Part shown: positions 21,430-29,023 of the stretch, piece after piece
Layout: each line of letters opens with the position of its first letter
How positions within the stretch are numbered: position 1 is the stretch's first letter
Origin: Variovorax sp. EL159
GTDB lineage: Bacteria > Pseudomonadota > Gammaproteobacteria > Burkholderiales > Burkholderiaceae_C
DNA length: 64,000 nucleotides
NCBI RefSeq assembly: GCF_900100965.1
Contig: NZ_FMUJ01000004.1
Span: 248,001-312,000, forward strand
Direction of reading: 5' to 3'
Translations under genes and position numbers: made by a program
Notes under the pieces: generated by a model
The model's input: only the letters and a program-made list of their open reading frames with translations
What the model was told of the DNA's origin: nothing
Databases searched by the model: none

Positions 21430-22782
21430 ATGACGCGCCTTGCCTCCCTCTCTTTCATCGCCCTTGCCGCAGCACTTGCATGCGGCAGCGTGACGGCCCA
21501 GACCGCCTTCCCCTCCACGCTCGCCGGCCACGCCGTGCTGCCCGCGCAGAGCTTCGTGGCCGCGCCGAAGGACGCACCGGCCGACCTGCAGGTCAGCGGC
21601 AAGTTCACGACGGCCAAGCGCGTCGAGGCGGTGGGCAGCGTCGAAGGCCTGTCGGCCGGACGGCCCACCGGCGTGTCGCTGCCCTTCAAGGGCCAGCCGC
21701 TGCAGGGCCATTCGGGCATCAAGAAGATGGACGACGGCAGCTTCTGGATCCTGACCGACAACGGCGCGGGCACCAAGGCCAACTCGCCCGACTTCATGCT
21801 CTACCTGAGCCACTACAAGGTGGACTTCAAGAGCGGCAAGTTCAATCGCCTGAACACGATCTTTCTGCACGACCCCGACAAGAAAGTGCCCTTTCGCATC
21901 GTTCACGAAGGCACCAAGCAGCGCTACCTGACGGGCTCGGACTTCGACCCCGAGAGCTTCCAGTTTGCCGGCGGCGCGCTGTGGATCGGCGAAGAGTTCG
22001 GCCCCTTCCTCATCAAGGCCGACCTCAAGGGCAAGGTGCTCGCTGTGTTCGACACGCTGGTCGACGGCAAGGCCGTGCGCTCGCCCGACCATCCGGCCGT
22101 GACCACGCCGGGCGCACCGGGCGGCGCGGTCGAGTTCCAGGTCAAGCGCTCCAAGGGCTTCGAGGGCATGGCCGCATCGAAGGACGGCAGCAAGCTCTAT
22201 GCGCTGCTCGAAGGCCCGGTGTGGAGCGCCGAGGCCAAGGACTATGAAAAGGTCGAAGGCAAGGAAGCACTGCGCGTGCTGGAGTTCGACGTGGCCACCG
22301 AGAAGTGGACGGGCCGCCATTGGAAGTACGTGCTCGAAGCGAATGGCAACGCCATCGGCGACTTCAACATGATCGACGGCACCACGGGCCTCATCATCGA
22401 GCGCGACAACGGCGAAGGCACGCCCGACAAGGCCTGCCCCGAAGGCCAGAAGCGCACCGACTGCTTCCATGACATCGCCAAGTTCAAGCGCGTCTACAAG
22501 GTCGAGCTGACCGATGCGAACGTGGGCGGCCCGGTGCGCAAGATCGGCTACATCGACCTGCTGAACATCGCCGATCCGAACAAGCTCGCGCGCAAGCCGC
22601 TGAACGACGGCGTGCTCAAGTTCCCGTTCTTCACGATCGAGAACGTCGACGTGGTCGATGCCACGCACATCGTGGTGGGCAACGACAACAACCTGCCCTT
22701 CTCCAGCAGCCGCGAGCCGAACAAGGCGGACGACAACGAGCTCGTGCTGCTCGAAGCGGGCGCGCTGCTGCAGGCGAAGTAA
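21430..22782 (+). CDS. Secreted esterase-like activity of phytase family protein
   Basis: 450 residues starting with a signal peptide (ASLSFIALAAALACGSVTAQ). The remainder is a single phytase-like beta-propeller: GHSGIKKMDDGSFWILTDNG, FEGMAASKDGSKLYALLEGP, NDNNLPFSSSREPN and acidic loops that could bind calcium. The family name reflects weak homology, and the true substrate (organophosphate, lipid or sugar phosphate) is unknown. The start was chosen so the signal peptide is at the N-terminus; an in-frame ATG 66 nt upstream would bury it. The gene stands alone, convergent with the leftward Mor-like gene. Confidence 0.8.
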   Translation: MTRLASLSFIALAAALACGSVTAQTAFPSTLAGHAVLPAQSFVAAPKDAPADLQVSGKFTTAKRVEAVGSVEGLSAGRPTGVSLPFKGQPLQGHSGIKKMDDGSFWILTDNGAGTKANSPDFMLYLSHYKVDFKSGKFNRLNTIFLHDPDKKVPFRIVHEGTKQRYLTGSDFDPESFQFAGGALWIGEEFGPFLIKADLKGKVLAVFDTLVDGKAVRSPDHPAVTTPGAPGGAVEFQVKRSKGFEGMAASKDGSKLYALLEGPVWSAEAKDYEKVEGKEALRVLEFDVATEKWTGRHWKYVLEANGNAIGDFNMIDGTTGLIIERDNGEGTPDKACPEGQKRTDCFHDIAKFKRVYKVELTDANVGGPVRKIGYIDLLNIADPNKLARKPLNDGVLKFPFFTIENVDVVDATHIVVGNDNNLPFSSSREPNKADDNELVLLEAGALLQAK

Positions 22783-22801
22783 CGAACGGGCCACAGCCCA
22801 C

Positions 22802-22834
22802 GGGCCCCGCGCACGCACACGCGGCGCGAGGCCC
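22802..22834. terminator. Hairpin between phytase-like gene and tail cassette
   Basis: An 11-bp stem with one mismatch (GGGCCCCGCGC pairing with GCGCGAGGCCC) and an 11-nt loop, in the 63-bp gap between converging genes. No poly-T follows on either side, so terminator function is tentative. Confidence 0.4.
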
Positions 22835-22845
22835 CGCCACTGGTT

Positions 22846-23382
22846 CTAGAACGCGATGTCCGCGACGATGCGCGCCACCTGCCGTTCGACCAGTTGATGT
22901 TCTGCCGCCAGCGCGCGCACCGACTTGCCGGTGCTGAAGTCCGTGCGGATCTGCTCGTTGCGGATGGCGTCGAAGGCGCGTTGTGCCTTCGGCAGCACGA
23001 AGCGCAGGCCAGTGCCGTCGACCGCGTACTCCGCACTCAGCGCGCGCAGCTTGTCGAGGCCGATCAGCCCCGCGAACGGATGGTCGGGTGCCGGGTGCGC
23101 GGGGATGTAGATCCGCAGGCCGCCATAGCGCTCGATCAGCCGCAAGGTGGCGGGCAGCCCGATCAGCCGCACGAACTCGCGCAGCCGGGGCGGCAGCAGT
23201 TCGGTGGCCAGCGCGGCAGCGGCCTGCCGCAGGCCGGTGCCTCGTTGCGACGGCGAAGGTGGTGGCGGCGCGATGTCGCGGGATGGCGGCGACACGGGGC
23301 TTGCGAATTCAGGCGTGCCCATGCGTCGGCCATGGGTGGCGTCTTTCCAGTAACCAGGGTGGTGTGCGACGGCTTCTTGCAT
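22846..23382 (-). CDS. Mor-like transcriptional activator
   Basis: 178 residues. The N-terminal 60 residues are Pro/Ser-rich and unlike the family. From about residue 65 the sequence matches the Mor (middle operon regulator) fold of Mu-like phages: FVRLIGLPATLRLIERYGG, RIYIP, a DHP-FAGLIG region, and a helix-turn-helix (GKSVRALAAEHQLVERQVAR). Mor proteins activate phage promoters lacking a good -35 box, so it may switch on the rightward lysis/tail genes. The ATG is chosen by AGAGGA 8 nt upstream. An ATG at 23475 overlapping the previous stop would add 31 residues. It is transcribed away from those genes, as the last of the leftward block. Confidence 0.8.
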   Translation of the reverse strand: MQEAVAHHPGYWKDATHGRRMGTPEFASPVSPPSRDIAPPPPSPSQRGTGLRQAAAALATELLPPRLREFVRLIGLPATLRLIERYGGLRIYIPAHPAPDHPFAGLIGLDKLRALSAEYAVDGTGLRFVLPKAQRAFDAIRNEQIRTDFSTGKSVRALAAEHQLVERQVARIVADIAF

Positions 23383-23471
23383 GGTGTGTCCTCTCAGGCG
23401 TTGACGTTGTTGGCGGCGTTGCGCTTGCCGGGCGGGAACCCGGGCGGTGGCGATGGACGGCGTGCCGCCGC

Positions 23472-23879
23472 TCATCGCGAGGTTCCCCAGTAGCCGCTGC
23501 GGTGGCCGAGCAGCAGGCTCGGGATGCGGGCGAAGTCCATCGCGCCGGGGCGCACGACCGTGGTGACTTCGGGCGTGTAGACGCTGGTGTCCAGGCGCAG
23601 CACCCGGCGTGCCGCCGCGATGCGTGCGGCCAGCGGGCCGGGGCCCTGCTTCCAGCGCGACTGGCCGCCGACCGTCACGCGGTGAACGTGCCCGCAATCG
23701 GCCAGCCTGGCCAGCTGCTGGCGCAGCACCGCACCGCCGGGTTCGGGCTGGTAGCCTTCGACGCACCGGGCCAGCATGCCTTCGAGCTCCTTCGCGGAGG
23801 CGGCCTCGTGCGCTTCGAGGTGGGTGGCGACGGCGCGCTGCACCTGGCCGGCCAGTGGGGAATCGGGTGTCGTCTTCAT
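23472..23879 (-). CDS. Hypothetical phage early-region protein
   Basis: 135 residues. The middle (LRQQLARLADCGHVHRVTVGGQSRWKQGPGPLA, about 48-80) resembles small winged-helix-like proteins found beside Mor genes in transposable phages. The C-terminus carries VVRPGAMDFARIPSLLLGH. It could be a DNA-binding accessory factor; this is a guess from shape and position. Its ATG overlaps the preceding stop by 4 nt. The same frame continues past the TGA for 25 codons without a start (ending ...GFPPGKRNAANNVNA), so a TGG-to-TGA change may have shortened it. Confidence 0.6.
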   Translation of the reverse strand: MKTTPDSPLAGQVQRAVATHLEAHEAASAKELEGMLARCVEGYQPEPGGAVLRQQLARLADCGHVHRVTVGGQSRWKQGPGPLAARIAAARRVLRLDTSVYTPEVTTVVRPGAMDFARIPSLLLGHRSGYWGTSR

Positions 23880-24127
23880 GCGTCGTCTTCCTCGTTCGTT
23901 GCGGGGCCACCGAAGGTGTCGAGCACCCGGCGGGCGATGCGGTCGGTGCGGGCCTTGCCGGCTCCGTATTTGCCGCTGCCGTTGAGCACCTGACTCACCG
24001 CGGCGGGGCTCAGGTGCAGTTGCGCGGCGACCTCGGAGCGCTTGCGTTCGGCGCAGGCGCTGCGCAGCAGGGCGAACCAGGGCTCGCTCATATAAGCAGT
24101 GGTGCAAGGTGCGGCCGTGCTGGTCAT
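23876..24127 (-). CDS. Small helix-turn-helix regulator
   Basis: 83 residues. After a short N-terminal tail comes MSEPWFALLRSACAERKRSE and then a recognisable helix-turn-helix, VAAQLHLSPAAVSQVLNGSG, with a basic helix (GKARTDRIARRVLDTFGG). This resembles the short Cro/Ner-like regulators in Mu-like phage early regions. A second ATG at residue 13 (MSEPW) may be the true start. It overlaps both neighbours by 4 nt, indicating one leftward operon. Likely role: DNA-binding partner in control of the cassette. Confidence 0.65.
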   Translation of the reverse strand: MTSTAAPCTTAYMSEPWFALLRSACAERKRSEVAAQLHLSPAAVSQVLNGSGKYGAGKARTDRIARRVLDTFGGPATNEEDDA

Positions 24128-24519
24128 CGAGCGCCTCCGTGCGGCACAGGCGGCGTGGCGCCGATGTCGCGCAACAGGGCGTAGCGCTTCAACCCATCCA
24201 CGCGGCGGGCATCGACGCGCACGGCCTGCGGGCATTGCCGCGACCAGGACAGCATGAGCGCGCCGGCCTGGCGGCGGCCCAGCGCGATGTCGTCGTCGGT
24301 GTCGGCCAGCAGCAGCGCGGCGGCTTCGTCGGCCGTCAGCGCGCGGCGGATGCGCAGCAGGTTCCACAGGCGGGTGGCGAACGGATCTGCGTGGCGCACG
24401 ACCGCATCGGGGGCGGCGGTGGGCGTGCTCGTTTCGCCCTGGGCCGCTTCGGCGCGGCGGTCTGCCAGCGCCATCAGCGCCTTGGCGACGAACCATTCGG
24501 ATGTGCTGTTTTCCATCAC
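24124..24519 (-). CDS. Hypothetical phage early-region protein
   Basis: 131 residues, mostly helical, starting EWFVAKALMALADRR and including PFATRLWNLLRIRRALTADE and LLLADTDDDIALGRRQAG. Proteins with a similar N-terminal segment occur next to regulators in Mu-like prophages, but I cannot name a family. Two adjacent ATG codons compete for initiation, both within the overlap with the upstream gene. No catalytic motif is visible. Confidence 0.6.
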   Translation of the reverse strand: MMENSTSEWFVAKALMALADRRAEAAQGETSTPTAAPDAVVRHADPFATRLWNLLRIRRALTADEAAALLLADTDDDIALGRRQAGALMLSWSRQCPQAVRVDARRVDGLKRYALLRDIGATPPVPHGGAR

Positions 24520-24806
24520 ACGCCTCCTGCCGGGCGCACGCGGCCAGCGGTTTCGACAAAGCTTTTTTTCACCGTACGTTTCTCCTCGCTAGTGGCACTG
24601 CCCGGTTCATTGGCCTGCCCGGTGAAGGACGCAGACTTCTTCGGGCACTCTTCAAACATTCCTGTTTCTTCGCCTTGCCCGCGGTGCGCCAACCTTGAGG
24701 GGCGGACCAGGGGCCGTTGCACGGCAACCCACGGACGGTGCAGAACTGCATCGAAATGCGCGTATCCGTGTTCTTTTTCAAACTTGGATGGGTTGGTTTC
24801 ACTCAT
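24516..24806 (-). CDS. Hypothetical first gene of the leftward regulatory block
   Basis: 96 residues, hydrophilic (SETNPSKFEKEHGYAHFDAV at the start, later EECPKKSASFTGQANEPGS). No family recognised. Start taken at the ATG with an AAAGAAG stretch about 9 nt upstream; an ATG 39 nt further upstream (MAWHPVQ) is an alternative. It is the promoter-proximal gene of the leftward operon, facing the repressor across an AT-rich 176-bp gap, so it would be the first gene expressed when repression is lifted. Confidence 0.5.
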   Translation of the reverse strand: MSETNPSKFEKEHGYAHFDAVLHRPWVAVQRPLVRPSRLAHRGQGEETGMFEECPKKSASFTGQANEPGSATSEEKRTVKKSFVETAGRVRPAGGV

Positions 24807-24857
24807 TTGCAGTGCTTCTTTAACCTGAACAGGGTGCCAAGCCATCAAAATATCTTG

Positions 24858-24999
24858 TTTTGTGTCTATGGCTCCGATTATGCACATCAAACAGGTTTTT
24901 GCAACTGTGAAGAACATGAAAACCAACATTTACACGTTGCCAGACACAAAATGGGTTGTAAAAAGACCTCTGTGTGTCTAGCATGTGCGCGTTCGCACA
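24858..24999. promoter_or_regulatory. Divergent control region with repeated TGTGTCT operators
   Basis: Between the leftward block and the repressor gene the sequence turns markedly AT-rich. The half-site TTTTGTGTCT (24858-24867) recurs inverted as AGACACAAAA (24942-24951), and TGTGTCTA occurs again at 24973-24980. TGTGCG-CGTT-CGCACA (24984-24999) is a separate dyad over the repressor start. A candidate repressor promoter is TTGCCA-N16-TAAAAA (24937-24964). These are likely repressor/Cro-like binding sites. Confidence 0.5.
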
Positions 25000-25735
25000 A
25001 ATCAAAGTTATCGTGACGTCGCAAATCAACACTCCGCCCGACGACACCCAGGTGAAGGCTCGCGTCGGCGAGCTGGCCCTCGCGCAAGGCGCGCGGGTGC
25101 GCGATCTGCGCAAGCAGAAGGGGCTCACCATCGATGACCTCGCCCAGCGCAGCGGGCTGCACTTCAATACGGTGGGCCGCATCGAGCGCGGCGTGAGCGA
25201 CGCCAGCCTCGAGCAGCTGTATGTGATGGCCCTGGCGCTGGGGGTCGATCCTTCCGAGCTCAACCCGTTTCAGCCCGCCAATCCACCGAGCGAACTGTCG
25301 AGCGGGCTGGACGACGAGGTCTTCGTGCTGGTCGAGTTGCTCGACGTGCGCGTGAGCGCCGGCAGCGGCGCCATCAACGGTTCGCAGGAACACATGGGCC
25401 GCTTCGCGTTCAGCCGTTCATGGATGGCGCGCAAGGGCGTGAAGCCGGCGCACGCGCGCATCGTCCACGCGCGCGGCGACTCGATGGCCGACAAGATCAA
25501 CAACGGCGACATCCTGCTGGTCGACACCGCCACCAAGTCGCTCGACCAGGACGGCGTGTACGTCATCCAGCTCGACGGCCACGACTACGTGAAGGTGCTG
25601 CAGCGCGACTTCTCCACCGGCGGGCTGCAGATCATCAGCTACAACCCCGCGTACAAGCCGCAGGTGCTGAGCGCCGACCAGGCCGCCGAGCTGCACATCA
25701 GCGGCCGCGTCGTCTGGCACGGCGGCGAAATCTGA
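24983..25735 (+). CDS. CI/PrtR-like repressor: HTH_XRE plus S24 LexA-like peptidase
   Basis: About 250 residues. An N-terminal XRE helix-turn-helix (RVRDLRKQKGLTIDDLAQRS, then FNTVGRIERG) precedes a C-terminal S24 self-cleavage domain. Numbering from a GTG three codons upstream, the candidate cleavage site is Ala129-Gly130 (VSAGSG), the nucleophile Ser170 (ARGDSMADKI) and the general base Lys207 (YVKVLQ). This is the architecture of SOS-sensitive prophage repressors and of pyocin PrtR: RecA filaments trigger autocleavage and derepression. ATG start chosen; no strong Shine-Dalgarno is seen and a downstream GTG (25013) is possible. It diverges from the Mor-like block and precedes the lysis genes. 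Confidence 0.9.
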   Translation: MCAFAQIKVIVTSQINTPPDDTQVKARVGELALAQGARVRDLRKQKGLTIDDLAQRSGLHFNTVGRIERGVSDASLEQLYVMALALGVDPSELNPFQPANPPSELSSGLDDEVFVLVELLDVRVSAGSGAINGSQEHMGRFAFSRSWMARKGVKPAHARIVHARGDSMADKINNGDILLVDTATKSLDQDGVYVIQLDGHDYVKVLQRDFSTGGLQIISYNPAYKPQVLSADQAAELHISGRVVWHGGEI

Positions 25736-25796
25736 GGCTGCGCGACAGGCGTCGCAAGACACGGAATACGGGGCGTAACGCGCCCTGAAAAAAAGG

Positions 25797-25814
25797 GGCC
25801 GGCTCATGTCGGCC
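25797..25814 (+). terminator. Repeated hairpin, copy 1 (before lysozyme)
   Basis: GGCCGGC-TCAT-GTCGGCC: a 7-bp stem with one G-U pair and a 4-nt loop, preceded by an A-run, 37 bp before the lysozyme ATG. The stem is identical to copies at 27347 and 29779. The flanking GGGG and CTCAG are shared with copy 2. No poly-T follows here, so it may be an mRNA-processing or regulatory hairpin. Confidence 0.6.
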
Positions 25815-25850
25815 TCAGTCATTTGAGCCCTTCGCCCGACCATTCGGGTC

Positions 25851-26426
25851 ATGGGCAAAGACACCTCTCGAACCTTCCTTTTCAATGCGCGCCGCGCGCG
25901 TGAGCGGGGCCAGGCACCACGGCAATTGCTGGCCGTGCTCGCGCTCAGCGCGGCGGGGCTGATCGGCATCGTCGCGCACGAAGGCTACAGCGACAAGGCG
26001 TACCCCGACCCCGTGCACGGCACGGCCGTGCCGACCATCGGCTTCGGCACCACCGGCGGCGTGCGCATGGGCGACACCACCACGCCCGTGCCCGCGTTGC
26101 AGCGCGCGCTGCGCGACGTGCAGGCCTACGAGAGCGAGATCAAGCAATGCGTGAAGGTGCCACTGCACCAGCACGAGTACGACGCGTACGTGAGCCTGGC
26201 CTACAACATCGGCGCGTTCAACTTCTGCACCGGCGGCCAGAAGGGCCGCACCTCGGTGCTCGTGCAGCGGCTCAACGCCGGTGACTACGCGGGCGCGTGC
26301 AACGCCATCCTCGGCTGGAAGTACGTGGGCAAGACCGACTGCTCGGCGCCCGGCAACAAGACCTGCGCCGGCATCTGGAAAGACCGCCTCAAGCTGCACG
26401 CGCAGTGCATGGGGAACGCGCCATGA
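25851..26426 (+). CDS. Phage lysozyme (GH24 endolysin, SAR-type)
   Basis: 191-residue muramidase that would cut host peptidoglycan to release particles. The T4-lysozyme-like triad is visible: Glu44 (VAHEGYSDKAYPDP), Asp53 and Thr62 (PTIGFG). A weakly hydrophobic N-terminal segment (about 25-42, LLAVLALSAAGLIGIVAHEG) abuts the catalytic Glu, typical of signal-anchor-release endolysins exported by Sec and activated on membrane release. Four C-terminal Cys may stabilise the released form. Its stop overlaps the Rz-like start by 4 nt. Start: ATG at the head of GKDTSRTF; the Shine-Dalgarno is weak. Confidence 0.9.
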   Translation: MGKDTSRTFLFNARRARERGQAPRQLLAVLALSAAGLIGIVAHEGYSDKAYPDPVHGTAVPTIGFGTTGGVRMGDTTTPVPALQRALRDVQAYESEIKQCVKVPLHQHEYDAYVSLAYNIGAFNFCTGGQKGRTSVLVQRLNAGDYAGACNAILGWKYVGKTDCSAPGNKTCAGIWKDRLKLHAQCMGNAP

Positions 26427-27073
26427 ACCTCACAGCAAGGCTCTGGTTGGGCCTGTTCGCCGGTGTCGTGATGGCGTTGCTGCTCGCGGCCGCAGGGTTC
26501 GCGCTGCACGGTGCCGGCCGCATGCAGGAGCGCGCCCTCTGGCAGCAGAAAGAGGTGCAGCGCGCAACGCAACTCGCGCAAGACCTGCAGGCCGAGTACG
26601 AGCGCGGCCGTGCCGCGTCGGCGCAATACCAGCTCGGCGCGAGCGCCTTGCAGGCCCGCTATCTCTCCCTCGAAGGCCCGACCCATGATCTACGTCAGCG
26701 CGTTTCTCTTGTCCTTCCTCCTGCTGTTCCTGATCGCCGCGCTCAGCGGCCTGCCGGTGCTGCGCCGTCTGCAGCACCCGGACCGCATGCGGATGCTGCG
26801 CCGCCTGGCGACACACAGCATGACGCTGTCGGCGGCCCTCATCGCCTCAGCCTTGCTGCTGTCTGGCTGTGGAACAGCGCCCTTGCGGGCACCGACGTAC
26901 CCGCGGGTGCCTGCGGACTTGCTGACACCTCCAGCGAAGCCTGTGCTGCTGATGCCGGCCTCACGGTCGACGACGCCTGGACCAACCACGACATCAACGC
27001 CCGCTCTTGCGCCGCGGACCGGCTCCGGCACCGCGCGCTGATCGAGTTCCTTACAGAAAGACCCGCCCCATGA
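26423..27073 (+). CDS. Rz-like inner-membrane spanin
   Basis: 216 residues with one N-terminal membrane helix (LWLGLFAGVVMALLLAAAGF) and a coiled-coil periplasmic region (ERALWQQKEVQRATQLAQDL). The C-terminal segment, with LAAVWLWNSALAG and the conserved-looking CAADRLRHRALIEFL, is typical of Rz proteins of Burkholderiales phages. Spanins join inner and outer membranes in the final lysis step. The central part (about 90-140) is Pro/Ala-rich and low complexity, where a second frame is used for Rz1. It overlaps the lysozyme stop by 4 nt. Confidence 0.8.
   Translation: MNLTARLWLGLFAGVVMALLLAAAGFALHGAGRMQERALWQQKEVQRATQLAQDLQAEYERGRAASAQYQLGASALQARYLSLEGPTHDLRQRVSLVLPPAVPDRRAQRPAGAAPSAAPGPHADAAPPGDTQHDAVGGPHRLSLAAVWLWNSALAGTDVPAGACGLADTSSEACAADAGLTVDDAWTNHDINARSCAADRLRHRALIEFLTERPAP
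26820..27041 (+). CDS. Rz1-like outer-membrane spanin lipoprotein (nested)
   Basis: 73 residues fully inside the Rz-like gene in another frame. It has a lipoprotein signal (LSAALIASALLLSGC, cleavage before Cys) and a proline-rich mature part (APLRAPTYPRVPADLLTPPA), the standard layout for Rz1. The same frame is open upstream to an ATG at 26684 that would prefix a second hydrophobic helix (YVSAFLLSFLLLFLIAALSG). The shorter start gives a canonical lipoprotein and is preferred. Confidence 0.75.
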   Translation: MTLSAALIASALLLSGCGTAPLRAPTYPRVPADLLTPPAKPVLLMPASRSTTPGPTTTSTPALAPRTGSGTAR

Positions 27074-27339
27074 GCGACCTCCACGAACGCACGCAAGAGC
27101 TGCTGCTGCTCGGTCAGATCCACGGCCTGGTGCAGGCCCTGAAGGACGGACAGGACCGGCAGAACCGCCGCATGGACGGCTTCGACACCCGCTTCGACGC
27201 ACTCGATGGCCGGCTGCGTTCGGTCGAGCAGCGTGCCGCGGTGTTCGGCGCCGCATCGGGCGGCGCGATGGCCATCGGCACGGCGCTGCTCGCAGAGGCC
27301 GTCAAGCAGTGGTTTCGCAACGGGCCCGGTGTCAATTGA
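27070..27339 (+). CDS. Small coiled-coil membrane protein (holin-associated, XhlA-like?)
   Basis: 89 residues. An N-terminal helical, charged stretch (LHERTQELLLLGQIHGLVQA then KDGQDRQNRRMDGFDTRFDA) is followed by one glycine/alanine-rich membrane helix (AAVFGAASGGAMAIGTALLA). Amphipathic helix plus C-terminal anchor resembles hemolysin XhlA-type or holin-like proteins in lysis cassettes. It overlaps the Rz end by 4 nt. No other holin is visible; with a SAR endolysin, a pinholin-type partner would make sense. Family call tentative. Confidence 0.55.
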   Translation: MSDLHERTQELLLLGQIHGLVQALKDGQDRQNRRMDGFDTRFDALDGRLRSVEQRAAVFGAASGGAMAIGTALLAEAVKQWFRNGPGVN

Positions 27340-27346
27340 CGCGAGG

Positions 27347-27364
27347 GGCCGGCGGATGTCGGCC
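27347..27364 (+). terminator. Repeated hairpin, copy 2 (before tail terminator gene)
   Basis: GGCCGGC-GGAT-GTCGGCC, 7 nt after the stop of the small membrane protein. The 7-bp stem is identical to copies 1 and 3 and only the loop differs. It separates the lysis genes from the first tail gene; the 160-bp gap otherwise shows no gene. Confidence 0.6.
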
Positions 27365-27499
27365 TCAGCCCATCGGGCCTTCGCCGCGACAGTTCATACA
27401 CCGACTCACCCACCCATTCATTCACCCATCAACGAAGCGATCGATGCACTTCCTCAACAGCAAGCGCCAGTCCTCGCACCCAACGAACGGAGCCCAGGC

Positions 27500-27979
27500 A
27501 TGAGCCGTCTCGACACCCTTCGCAGCGCCATCGTGCAGACGCTGAACGCCGTGCCGCAGATCGGCCGCGTTCACGACCGCGAGCGTTCCCTGGCCGACGA
27601 AGCCGCGCTGCGTGCGCTCTTTCTGCATGACCTGCCGGGCGGTGGCCAGCAGCTGCGCGGCTGGTGGCTGCGCCGCACCGCCACCGAAGAGCGCAGCGTC
27701 AACAGCGGCCGCACGATGAGCGTCGACAGCTGGACCGTGCACGGCTATCTCGCGTTCGACGACGCCACGGCTTCGGAGCACGTGTTCGACGCGCTCATCG
27801 AAGACATCCGCGACGCCGTGCGCGCCGACCCCACCTTCGGCGGCGCATGCGCCACCGGACCGCTCACCGACGACAAGCGCACCGACGGCGTGCAGGTCGA
27901 CGGCACCGGCCTCGTCAGCTTCTGCGGTGTGCGCTGTCATGGCGTCGCGCTGCAGCTGCGGACCTGGCGCTACCTCTGA
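27500..27979 (+). CDS. Tail terminator-like protein
   Basis: 159 residues. The position directly before the tail tube gene, the size, and the alternating beta/helix pattern (SLADEAALRALFLHD, a strand pair SWTVHGYLAFDDA, HVFDALIEDIRDAVRADP) match tail completion/terminator proteins that cap the tail tube and fix its length. In an intact phage this protein would join tail to head. Its retention in a headless cassette is expected, because tails need a proximal cap. Assignment rests on synteny and shape rather than a diagnostic motif. Confidence 0.65.
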   Translation: MSRLDTLRSAIVQTLNAVPQIGRVHDRERSLADEAALRALFLHDLPGGGQQLRGWWLRRTATEERSVNSGRTMSVDSWTVHGYLAFDDATASEHVFDALIEDIRDAVRADPTFGGACATGPLTDDKRTDGVQVDGTGLVSFCGVRCHGVALQLRTWRYL

Positions 27980-28047
27980 CCGCCAGCGAGCAGGTCTTTT
28001 CTTTCTTTTTTCGACAACCCAACCAACCACCAACGGAGAACGCCGAC

Positions 28048-28977
28048 ATGGCAAAACTCATGCGCAAGATGGCCATCCTGGCCAAGGCTGAAACGACACG
28101 CGGCACCGACGCCCTGCCCACCGGCGCGGCCAATGCGATCCTGGTCAGCGAAGTCACGCTGACCCCCATCGAAGGCGACGTCGTCCAGCGCGACAACGTG
28201 CGCCCGTACTTCGGCTCGCGCGGCTCCGTGCTGGTCACGCAGTACAGCAAGATCGCCTTCTCGGTCGAGATCGCCGGCGTTGCAGCAGCGGGCGATGTGC
28301 CTGGCTACGCCGCGCTGATGCGCGGCTGTGCCATCGCCGTCAACACCGCCGCGGGCGTCAGCACCACCTTCACGCCGGCCACCGATGCGCTGGAGTCGCT
28401 CACCATCTACGGCAACGTCGACGGCACCGTCTACAAGATGACCGACGCGCACGGCAACGTGAAGGCCACCATCAATGCCAAGGGCATTCCGAAGTGGCAG
28501 TTCGAGTTCACCGGCCTGTTCGTGCCCGCCGAAGACGCACCGCTGCCCGTGGCCGACTACACCAAGTTCATGGACCCGCTGGGCGTGAACAAGGCCAACA
28601 CCACGCTCACGCTCGACGGTCTCGGCGTGGCCGCCAACGCCTTCGCCTTCGACGCCGGCAACACCGTCGTCAAGCGCGACCTGATGACCGTCGATGCCGT
28701 CGACATCACCGCGCGCGTGTCGACCGGCTCCGTCACCTTCGAGAACACCTCGGTCGCCACCAAGGACTGGATCGGCATGGCGCGCGCCAGCCAGCGCGTG
28801 AACCTGGCGCTCAAGCATGGCCAGGGCGCAAGCAACGTCGTCGAGTTCCTGTCGCCGCGCGCGCAGATCGGCAAGCCGACCTTCAGCGACGTCGACGGCG
28901 TGCAGATGATCACCGTGCCGCTCGAGTTCGTGCCCACCGGCGCGGGCAACGACGAGTGGTCGATCGTCGTTCGCTGA
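28048..28977 (+). CDS. Major tail tube protein
   Basis: 309 residues with the beta-rich pattern of siphovirus tail tubes. It opens with RKMAILAKAETTRGTDALPT, the N-terminal arm typical of this group, followed by AILVSEVTLTPIEGDVVQRD and repeated beta strands. The C-terminal strand reads MITVPLEFVPTGAGNDEW. Preceded by GGAG 11 nt upstream. The tube polymerises around the tape measure. No sheath gene is next to it, so the tail is non-contractile. Confidence 0.8.
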   Translation: MAKLMRKMAILAKAETTRGTDALPTGAANAILVSEVTLTPIEGDVVQRDNVRPYFGSRGSVLVTQYSKIAFSVEIAGVAAAGDVPGYAALMRGCAIAVNTAAGVSTTFTPATDALESLTIYGNVDGTVYKMTDAHGNVKATINAKGIPKWQFEFTGLFVPAEDAPLPVADYTKFMDPLGVNKANTTLTLDGLGVAANAFAFDAGNTVVKRDLMTVDAVDITARVSTGSVTFENTSVATKDWIGMARASQRVNLALKHGQGASNVVEFLSPRAQIGKPTFSDVDGVQMITVPLEFVPTGAGNDEWSIVVR

Positions 28978-29023
28978 GCTTCGTCACCGGCACCACCACC
29001 ACACCACAGAGGAACAGACAGAG

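Noticed and set aside
27309..27503. 64-codon frame between the small membrane protein and tail terminator gene
   Set aside because: No ribosome binding site; it overlaps the hairpin and both neighbouring genes, with low-complexity Pro/His/Ser sequence.
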